DNA of 13,460 nucleotides from HGM12998 sp900756495 (lineage in GTDB: Bacteria > Bacillota > Clostridia > Oscillospirales > Oscillospiraceae): contig CAUEFI010000035.1 of the NCBI GenBank assembly GCA_958477305.1, positions 1 through 13,460 of the forward strand, read 5' to 3'. Of the stretch, positions 6,713 to 12,543 are shown piece by piece (position 1 is the first letter of the stretch; each line of letters opens with the position of its first letter). The notes under the pieces are model-generated. The model saw only the letters and a program-made list of their open reading frames with translations, was not told the origin of the DNA and ran no database searches. A program made the position numbers and the translations under genes.

Positions 6713-8146
6713 ATGAAGCAAAGCAAAAATACGAGTTATTACGTCAAATCGGCCATCGTCGTGGCGATTATGTTCATTTTTCAGTTCCTTCCCCCGGTGG
6801 GGCAAATCACGGAGCTGGGCATGAAGGTACTGGGCATCTACATCGCGCTGCTCTACGGCTGGTCCGCCGTCAATATCGTCTGGCCCAGCTTTTTGGCGCT
6901 GTTCTTCCTGGCGTTCAGCGGCTATGACACGGTCGGCCACCTGATCACCGACGGCTTCGGCAACGCCACCAATGTCTACATCTTCCTGATCTGTGTCTTT
7001 TCCTACTTCGTCACTCAGTCCGGCGTTTCCAACATTATCGTCAAGAGCATCATTACCCGGAAATTTGCCAAGGGTAAGCCCTGGGTCATTTCCCTGCTGT
7101 TCCTGACCGCCGCCTATGCCTGCGGCGCCCTCATCAGCATGACCCCCGCCTGTATCCTGCTGTGGAGTGTGCTGTGCAAGTACTGCGAGGATCTGGGCTA
7201 TAAAAAGGGTGACAAGTACCCCGTGATTATGATCGTGGGTATCGCCCTGGCCGGACTGATGGGCTTCTCCCTGTTCCCCTTCCGTGTCCCCGGCTCCACG
7301 CTGGTGGGCATGGCCACCGAGGCCGGCTTCACCGTTCCCTTTGTTCCGTATGTCATCATTGCCTTTGTGCTGGGCTACGGCGGCGTGCTTCTGTACTGGC
7401 TGCTGGCCCGTTTCGTGTTCCGCCCCAATGTGGACGCCCTGACCACGGAGTATGACTTCGGCAAGACGGAAAAGATGACTTGCTATCAGAAGCAGGTCAT
7501 GGCCCTGACTGTTATCCTCATTCTGGCATTCCTGATCCAGAGCGCCTTTTCCACCACCTTTATCGGGCAGTTCCTCACCAAGCTGGGCACCTCCGGCATT
7601 GTGCTGGGTCTGCTGATGCTTATGGTGTTCTTCAAGAAAAAGGACGGTTCCTCCTTTGTGGACATCATCGAGGGCACCCGCATGGGCGTGGCCTGGCCTG
7701 TGTTCTATATGCTGACCATCGGCATGACCATGGCCGTGGCCATCACCTCCGACGCCGTCGGCATCAAGGCTCAGCTCCAGACCATGCTGGCTCCGCTGAT
7801 GAAGAACAACGGCGGTCCCATCATCCTGCTGCTCCTGACCACCTTCCTGATTCTATTCCTCACCAGCTTTATGGGCAACACCACCTGCGCGCTCATCGTC
7901 TACACTGTGGCCACGCTGTACAGCGAGTCCCTGGGGATCAGCACCGCGCTGCTGGCCTGTGTCGTCGGCGTGCTGGCCAACGTGTCCATTGTGTTCCCCT
8001 CCGCCAACCCCATTGCCTCCATCATGCACGGCAAAATCGACTGGGTCACCGCGAAGGACATCTACAAATACTCCATCCCCATCGTGGCCGTCATGTGGAT
8101 CTTTGCCACCGCCGTGTCCCTGACTCTTGGCTCCCTCCTGTTTTAA
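6713..8146 (+). CDS. SLC13/DASS-like (IT superfamily) carboxylate transporter, first paralog
   Basis: This 477-residue polytopic membrane protein is hydrophobic almost throughout, with roughly 11-12 potential transmembrane segments. Its overall pattern fits ion-transporter superfamily permeases of the SLC13/DASS kind, which typically import di- or tricarboxylates or related anions with sodium. Two internally repeated helix-break motifs, ISMTPA (about 141-146) and FPSANP (about 428-433), sit where the substrate- and Na+-binding hairpins lie in that superfamily. GAGGGG lies 8 bases before the ATG, and the gene starts 30 bases after the hydrolase stop. It is a close paralog of the next gene: 46 of the first 60 residues are identical and the lengths are equal. 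The substrate is unknown; an organic acid matching the downstream AtuA pathway is the natural guess. Confidence 0.85.
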   Translation: MKQSKNTSYYVKSAIVVAIMFIFQFLPPVGQITELGMKVLGIYIALLYGWSAVNIVWPSFLALFFLAFSGYDTVGHLITDGFGNATNVYIFLICVFSYFVTQSGVSNIIVKSIITRKFAKGKPWVISLLFLTAAYACGALISMTPACILLWSVLCKYCEDLGYKKGDKYPVIMIVGIALAGLMGFSLFPFRVPGSTLVGMATEAGFTVPFVPYVIIAFVLGYGGVLLYWLLARFVFRPNVDALTTEYDFGKTEKMTCYQKQVMALTVILILAFLIQSAFSTTFIGQFLTKLGTSGIVLGLLMLMVFFKKKDGSSFVDIIEGTRMGVAWPVFYMLTIGMTMAVAITSDAVGIKAQLQTMLAPLMKNNGGPIILLLLTTFLILFLTSFMGNTTCALIVYTVATLYSESLGISTALLACVVGVLANVSIVFPSANPIASIMHGKIDWVTAKDIYKYSIPIVAVMWIFATAVSLTLGSLLF

Positions 8147-8164
8147 CAACGGGAGGTGCTCGCT

Positions 8165-9598
8165 GTGGGAAAAAGCAAAAACACCTCCTTCTATATCCAC
8201 TCGGCCATCTGTGTGGCCATTATGGTGGCGTTCCAGTTTCTCCCTCCCGTAGGGCAGATCACGGCTTTGGGGATGAAGGTGCTGGGCATCTACATTGGCC
8301 TGCTCTACGGCTGGTCCACGGTCAGCCTGATCTGGCCCAGCTTCCTGGGGCTTTTCTTCCTGGCGTTCAGCGGCTATGACACAGTCGGCCACCTGATCAC
8401 CAGCGGCTTCGGCAACGCCACCAATGTCTATATCATGCTGATCTGCGTGTTTTCCTTCTTTGTGACGCAGTCCGGCGTATCGGGCATCATCGTGCGGGCC
8501 ATTATTGGCCGCAAGTTTGCCAGCGGCCGCCCCTGGATCATTTCCGGCCTGTTTCTCACTGCCGCCTATGCCTGCGGCGCGCTCATCAGCATGACCCCCG
8601 CCTGCATCATCGTCTGGAGCATTGTGTGTCAGTACTGCAAGGATCTGGGTTATAAAAAAGGCGATAAATACCCCGTGCTGATGATCGTGGGAATCGCTCT
8701 GGCCGGGCTGATGGGCTACTCTCTGTTCCCCTTCCGGGTTCCGGGCACCACTCTGGTGGGCATGGTAACGGAGGCTGGCGGCGCCGTCCCCTTCCTCCCC
8801 TATGTGGTCTGCGCATTTATCATCGGCTATGGCTCCCTGATGGCCTATCTGCTTCTGTGCAAGTACCTGTTCCGCCCCGATGTGAGCCGGCTGGCCCAGA
8901 GCTACGATTTCGGTAAGACGGAAAAGATGACCCGCTATCAGAAACAGATTCTGGCCCTGACAGTCATACTCATTCTGGCGTTTCTTATTCAAAGCGCATT
9001 TCCTGCCACATTTGTGGGCGCGTTTCTCACCAAGCTGGGTACCTCCGGCATTGTGCTGGCCCTGCTGATGGTCATGGTGTTCTTCAAAAAGAAGGATGGT
9101 TCCTCCTTCGCGGACATCATTGAGGCCACACGGAAGGGCGTGTCCTGGCCGGTATTTTATATGCTGACCATCGGCATGACCATGGCCACGGCCCTAACCG
9201 CCGATACTGTGGGGGTCAAGGCTCAGCTCCAGTCCGTGCTCAGTCCCATGCTGGGCAGCAGCGGCGGCAGAATTCTTCTGCTCTGCCTGACTACCCTTCT
9301 GATCCTGGTCACGACCAACTTCATGGGCAACCTTTCCTGCGCCATGATCGTATTCAATGTGGCTGCGCTGTACAGCGACACACTGGGCATCAGCCCGGCC
9401 CTGCTGGCCTGCGTCATCGGCGTACTGGCAAACGCCTCCATCGTGTTCCCCTCCGCCAACCCCATCGCCGCCATCATGCATGGCATGACCGACTGGGTAT
9501 CTGCCCGGGACATCTATAAGTACGCCGTTCCTCTTGTGGCCTCCGTCTGGATCGTTTCCACCTTTCTGTGTCTGACTTTGGGGATCGTCATTTTTTGA
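8165..9598 (+). CDS. SLC13/DASS-like (IT superfamily) carboxylate transporter, second paralog
   Basis: This is a tandem copy of the preceding transporter with the same fold features (ISMTPA and FPSANP motifs, about 11-12 membrane segments). The GTG at 8165 is chosen as start: GGGAGG (8151-8156) is 8 bases upstream, the resulting N-terminus MGKSKNTSFY aligns with MKQSKNTSYY of the first paralog, and the length becomes exactly 477 residues in both. A GTG at 8156 is also in frame but overlaps the ribosome binding site. Only 18 bases separate it from the first paralog. Two retained copies suggest either different substrates or affinities, or a heteromeric transporter (family members form dimers). 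Which of these applies cannot be told from sequence. Confidence 0.85.
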   Translation: MGKSKNTSFYIHSAICVAIMVAFQFLPPVGQITALGMKVLGIYIGLLYGWSTVSLIWPSFLGLFFLAFSGYDTVGHLITSGFGNATNVYIMLICVFSFFVTQSGVSGIIVRAIIGRKFASGRPWIISGLFLTAAYACGALISMTPACIIVWSIVCQYCKDLGYKKGDKYPVLMIVGIALAGLMGYSLFPFRVPGTTLVGMVTEAGGAVPFLPYVVCAFIIGYGSLMAYLLLCKYLFRPDVSRLAQSYDFGKTEKMTRYQKQILALTVILILAFLIQSAFPATFVGAFLTKLGTSGIVLALLMVMVFFKKKDGSSFADIIEATRKGVSWPVFYMLTIGMTMATALTADTVGVKAQLQSVLSPMLGSSGGRILLLCLTTLLILVTTNFMGNLSCAMIVFNVAALYSDTLGISPALLACVIGVLANASIVFPSANPIAAIMHGMTDWVSARDIYKYAVPLVASVWIVSTFLCLTLGIVIF

Positions 9599-9642
9599 CG
9601 TTGAGCCCGATTGATTTGATTAAATAAAAAGAGGTAATTTCT

Positions 9643-10986
9643 ATGAAAACCATTCGTATTGGCAGCGGCGCTGGCTACGGCGGGGACCGCCTGGAGCCGG
9701 CCCTGGAGCTGATTGAAAAGGGCAGCTTGGACTATATCGGCTTTGAGTGCCTGGCCGAGCGCACCATCGCCCTGGCGCAAAAGGAGAAAATGGCCGATTC
9801 TGCAAAAGGCTATAATCCGCTGCTGGAATACCGCATGGAGCAGGTCCTTCCCCTGGCCTGGAAACATAAGGTAAAGGTCATTACCAACATGGGCGCGGCC
9901 AACCCCGCGGCGGCGGCCGCGAAGTGCATTGAGCTGGCCCGGAAACACGGCTGCGCGGGCATGAAGATTGCCGCTGTCATGGGTGATGACGTGCTGGACT
10001 GCCTGGACAGGTATCAGCATACCGAGCTGTGGGAGACCCACCGTCCCCTGAAGGAGCTGGACGGCGAGATCATGTCCGCCAACGTCTATATGGGTGTGGA
10101 CGGCATCCTACAGGCCCTTCAGGCCGGGGCCGATGTGGTCATCACCGGCCGCGTGTCCGACCCCTCCCTGTTCATGGCACCTGTGCTCTATGAGTTCGGC
10201 TGGGCTCTGGACGACTGGGACAAGCTGGGCAAAGCCACTCAGGTAGGCCATCTGCTGGAATGCGGCGGTCAGGTCTGCGGCGGCTATTTTGCCGAACCGG
10301 GCAAAAAGGACGTGCCCGATCTGGCCCATCTGGGCTTTCCTATCGCGGAAGTGGGCGAGGACGGTTCCATTGTGATTACCAAAGTGCCAGGCTCTGGCGG
10401 TATGGTCACCCGGGAGACCTGCATTGAGCAGATGATGTACGAAATCCAGGACCCCACCAAATATTTTACGCCTGATGTAGTGGCCGACTTTTCAAATGTG
10501 ACCTTCACCGAGCTTGGCCCGGACCGGGTCAGGGCCGAGGGCGCCACCGGCCATCCCAAAACCGCCACCCTGAAGACCTCCATCGGCTACAAGGACTGCT
10601 TTATCGGGGAGGGAGAAATTAGCTACGGCGGCCCCAACTGCTATGCCCGGGCGGAGTTGGCGGCTAAGGTGCTGGAGCAGCGCCTGGCACTCCGCAAGCT
10701 TCCGTTGGATGAGGTGAAAATCGACCTGATCGGTGTCAACTCATTGAATTGGAATCCGGACAGGTACCGCAGCACGGATCCGGACGAGATCAGAGTCAGG
10801 GTAGCTGCCCGCACCAGAGACAAGACCGTTGCCGCCCGCATTGGGGAAGAGGTGGAAGCGATGTATACCAATGGCCCCGCCGGCGGATGCGGCGCGGTCA
10901 AGCGGGTCACCGAGATCGTGTCGGTGGCATCCATGCTGGTCAGTCGCAACGATGTAACTGCAACCGTCTGTATTAAGGAGGTATAA
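9643..10986 (+). CDS. AtuA-family (DUF1446) protein, main domain
   Basis: This 447-residue protein matches the acyclic-terpene-utilisation AtuA/DUF1446 family (PF07287): IGSGAGYGGDR near the N-terminus (6-16), IGFECLAERT (32-41), TNMGAANP (81-88), and the strongly conserved ADVVITGRVSDPSL (about 163-176). In pseudomonads AtuA belongs to citronellol/geraniol catabolism, but its biochemical reaction is not established. None of the partner carboxylase genes of that pathway are visible here, so a terpene role should not be assumed. It sits 44 bases after the second transporter with a GAGGT site before the ATG. It overlaps translationally with the next gene, whose AAGGAGGT covers its last codons. 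Many homologs carry an extra C-terminal domain, here encoded separately. A soluble cytoplasmic enzyme acting on the imported carboxylate or its CoA ester is inferred. Confidence 0.88.
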   Translation: MKTIRIGSGAGYGGDRLEPALELIEKGSLDYIGFECLAERTIALAQKEKMADSAKGYNPLLEYRMEQVLPLAWKHKVKVITNMGAANPAAAAAKCIELARKHGCAGMKIAAVMGDDVLDCLDRYQHTELWETHRPLKELDGEIMSANVYMGVDGILQALQAGADVVITGRVSDPSLFMAPVLYEFGWALDDWDKLGKATQVGHLLECGGQVCGGYFAEPGKKDVPDLAHLGFPIAEVGEDGSIVITKVPGSGGMVTRETCIEQMMYEIQDPTKYFTPDVVADFSNVTFTELGPDRVRAEGATGHPKTATLKTSIGYKDCFIGEGEISYGGPNCYARAELAAKVLEQRLALRKLPLDEVKIDLIGVNSLNWNPDRYRSTDPDEIRVRVAARTRDKTVAARIGEEVEAMYTNGPAGGCGAVKRVTEIVSVASMLVSRNDVTATVCIKEV

Positions 10987-10990
10987 CGGT

Positions 10991-11290
10991 ATGAAACTTT
11001 GGGAAATTGCGCATAGCCGCACCGGTGACAAGGGGAATATCTCTGACATTTCTCTCATCGCATACGATCAGAAGGATTACGAGCTGATCAGGGAGAAGGT
11101 GACCGCCGACCGGGTAAAGAAATGGTTTTCCGGCATGGTCAAGGGCGAAGTCGTCCGCTATGAACTGCCCACGATGGGTGCGCTGAACTTTGTGATGTAC
11201 GATGCCCTGGGCGGCGGCGTCACCCGTTCCCTCTCTATGGACAAGCATGGGAAGGGGTTCAGCTCCTATCTGCTTGATATGGAAATCTAA
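10991..11290 (+). CDS. AtuA C-terminal-domain-like small protein
   Basis: This 99-residue protein begins KLWEIAHSRTGDKGNISDISLIAYD, matching the AHARxGDKG(D)xxN signature found at the C-terminus of long AtuA proteins or in small stand-alone partners. It later has VVRYELPTMGALNFVMYDALGGG, also typical. It starts 4 bases after the AtuA stop, with AAGGAGGT (10975-10982) lying inside the end of the preceding gene, so the two products are almost certainly made in equal amounts and work as a complex. A strong terminator follows about 20 bases after its stop, making it the last gene of the operon. The biochemical role is unknown. Confidence 0.85.
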   Translation: MKLWEIAHSRTGDKGNISDISLIAYDQKDYELIREKVTADRVKKWFSGMVKGEVVRYELPTMGALNFVMYDALGGGVTRSLSMDKHGKGFSSYLLDMEI

Positions 11291-11310
11291 ACGTTATTTC
11301 AGCGGGATTG

Positions 11311-11351
11311 GGAAGAAAGCCGGGCGGACAGTCCGGCTTTCTTCCATTTTT
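11311..11351 (+). terminator. Rho-independent terminator of the AtuA-transporter operon
   Basis: GGAAGAAAGCCGG (11311-11323) pairs perfectly with CCGGCTTTCTTCC (11333-11345) around a 9-base loop, followed by ATTTTTGT. It begins 21 bases after the last stop codon. Confidence 0.9.
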
Positions 11352-11361
11352 GTAGGATAAA

Positions 11362-11637
11362 AACCACGTGCTATGCGCGTGGTTCCCAAAAGGATTTACC
11401 TTTGAGTGAAAATAGTTTTAGGAAGAACCTTCGATAGAAGGGAGTGATAGAAAAAATGGATTGCAAGGGGAGCGGTGAGCAGCACAAGGCTCGACGAGCC
11501 GTAAAAGGATGACCCCACCGCCAAAAAAATTGGCAGTGGGGCACAGATGCAATAGAAATAAAATTCGGGAGCCTTAAGGCTCTGCCAGTACAAGCCCCTT
11601 ATAGGGGCAGAGCATGCCACCTGTTTTACGGGTGGTC
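11362..11637 (+). mobile_element. ORF-less IS200/IS605-type element (HEARO-like, nuclease gene missing)
   Basis: The segment starts with the hairpin AACCACGTGC-TAT-GCGCGTGGTT (11362-11384) and ends with CCACCTGT-TTT-ACGGGTGG (11617-11635). Both have 3-base loops and one G-T wobble, as is usual for ends recognised by Y1 transposases. The right hairpin is followed by TC and then ATGA (11638-11641). HEARO elements are known to sit directly 5' of ATGA or GTGA, and on the other strand this is TCAT, a Y1-type target. No IscB, TnpB or TnpA frame lies inside, so it must have been moved in trans. An ORF-less TnpB-type derivative (PATE-like MITE) is the main alternative. Confidence 0.5.
11385..11613 (+). 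ncRNA. Candidate HEARO/omega-RNA scaffold
   Basis: Successive local stems fill this stretch: CCTTC-GATA-GAAGG (11428-11441); GGCTC-GAC-GAGCC (11488-11500); CCCCAC and GCCAA paired with TTGGC and GTGGGG across a C-A mismatch (11513-11541); GAGCC-TTAA-GGCTC (11569-11582); and GCCCCT-TAT-AGGGGC (11594-11608). GCTCTGCC (11579-11586) is also an exact complement of GGCAGAGC (11606-11613), crossing or competing with two of these stems, which suggests a pseudoknot or switch. Omega-RNAs of IscB systems are of this size and carry pseudoknots, with the guide lying at their 5' side, here upstream of about 11362. No promoter was recognised, and a strong terminator lies just upstream, so expression is uncertain. 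Confidence 0.45.
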
Positions 11638-11690
11638 ATGACTGGAGGCACACTGGCTTTCAGGCTCTTTAGCCCTGAGAAAAAGGGGCT

Positions 11691-11720
11691 GAATAGTGAC
11701 AGGCTGTGGACGAATAGGAT
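11691..11720 (+). promoter_or_regulatory. Possible SigE-type promoter of sigK
   Basis: GAATAGT (11691-11697) and AATAGGAT (11713-11720), 15 bases apart, approximate the -35 and -10 elements of sporulation sigma-E promoters, which drive sigK in Bacillus and Clostridioides. The -10 lacks the usual leading C. The predicted start would fall right at the Shine-Dalgarno sequence, which is tight. Tentative. Confidence 0.3.
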
Positions 11721-11742
11721 CCTCTTATGGAGGTGACGCCAA

Positions 11743-12441
11743 ATGCTGTCGGCCTGGATAGCGCTGCTGATCAACAGCCTGTTTTTTTCACTTCGCCTTT
11801 CCGGTTCCACAGGATCCTTTCCCCGGCCCCTGAAGGCGGAGGAGGAGCGCGAATATTTGACGCGCATGGCCCAGGGAGACATGGAGGCCCGCAACAAGCT
11901 CATTGAACACAACCTGCGTCTGGTAGCACATATCATGAAGAAGTATTACACGCAGTCCGGGGATCAGGACGACCTGATTTCGATCGGAACCATCGGGCTT
12001 ATCAAGGGAATTACCACCTTCAAGGCGGACAAAAACGTCCGGCTTGCCACCTATGCATCCCGATGCATCGAAAATGAAATACTGATGCATTTTCGCTCTC
12101 AGCGAAAGCTGCAGGGAGAGGTCTCGCTCTCCGACTCGATTGAAGGAGATGGAGACAGCAATTCCCTATCTCTGATGGATGTCATTAGCGTGGACGACAA
12201 TATGCTGGAGGAATTGGATGCCAAGGATGCCTGTGTCAGAGTACGGCGCTGTGTCTCTGAATGTTTGGATGACCGGGAGGCTATGATTATCAGCCTCCGG
12301 TATGGGTTGGGCGGGCAGAATCCTTTGACCCAGCGGGAAATTGCCTCCCGCTGCGGAATTTCACGATCTTATGTATCGCGTATTGAAAAGCGGGCGCTGG
12401 AGAAACTGCGGGTAAGCTTCGATGGAGATAAGGTACAATAA
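11743..12441 (+). CDS. sigK: RNA polymerase sporulation sigma factor SigK (pro-sigma-K)
   Basis: This 232-residue sigma-70-family factor directs late mother-cell transcription in sporulation. The first ~20 residues are hydrophobic (MLSAWIALLINSLFFSLRLS) and precede the conserved FPRPLKAEEEREYL. This corresponds to the pro-sequence removed by the SpoIVFB protease in Bacillus. Region 2 is clear: NLRLVAHIMKKYY (57-69), DLISIGTIGLIKGI (77-90) and RLATYASRCIENEILMHFR (100-118). Region 4.2 has TQREIASRCGISRSYVSRIEKRALEKL (positions 196-222), almost identical to known SigK. GGAGGTGA lies 7 bases before the ATG. The gene is complete and not split by a skin-type element. It is flanked by a structured mobile segment upstream and an IS256-type insertion about 30 bases after its stop, so any native terminator may have been displaced. 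Confidence 0.92.
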   Translation: MLSAWIALLINSLFFSLRLSGSTGSFPRPLKAEEEREYLTRMAQGDMEARNKLIEHNLRLVAHIMKKYYTQSGDQDDLISIGTIGLIKGITTFKADKNVRLATYASRCIENEILMHFRSQRKLQGEVSLSDSIEGDGDSNSLSLMDVISVDDNMLEELDAKDACVRVRRCVSECLDDREAMIISLRYGLGGQNPLTQREIASRCGISRSYVSRIEKRALEKLRVSFDGDKVQ

Positions 12442-12469
12442 GTTTCGCAAAATGAAAAGTAGATAAAAA

Positions 12470-12499
12470 GAGACATGGTTTGCAGCCCTCAGGTAGAAT
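12470..12499 (+). promoter_or_regulatory. Possible transposase promoter
   Basis: GAGACA (12470-12475) and TAGAAT (12494-12499) are 18 bases apart. Transcription would start near 12506, after the left arm of the inverted repeat at 12472-12483, so the element's own mRNA would not contain that arm. Confidence 0.4.
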
Positions 12500-12543
12500 G
12501 AAGTTGCGACACAAACATTCGAAAGGAGAGAGCAAACCATGTC
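12472..12543 (+). repeat. 12-bp inverted repeat covering the transposase start codon
   Basis: GACATGGTTTGC (12472-12483) is the exact reverse complement of GCAAACCATGTC (12532-12543). The right arm includes the ATG at 12539-12541, and the Shine-Dalgarno AAAGGAG lies at the loop edge. Transcripts entering from outside would fold and hide the start codon. Confidence 0.8.

Noticed and set aside
5891..6940. Long minus-strand frame opposite the hydrolase and first transporter
   Set aside because: Spans two real genes and their gap, resembles no family, and is explained by codon bias of the plus-strand genes.
7480..8992. Overlapping alternative frames (plus 7480-8379, minus 7853-8992) within the transporter pair
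   Set aside because: His/Gly/Ala-rich translations typical of out-of-frame reading of transporter genes; the paralogs fully account for the sequence.
11396..11620. Possible 74-residue minus-strand protein
   Set aside because: Lies entirely within the stem-rich mobile segment and has no convincing start signal; the RNA-structure explanation is better.
11743..12441. skin-like element interrupting sigK
   Set aside because: The sigK frame is continuous with both sigma regions intact.
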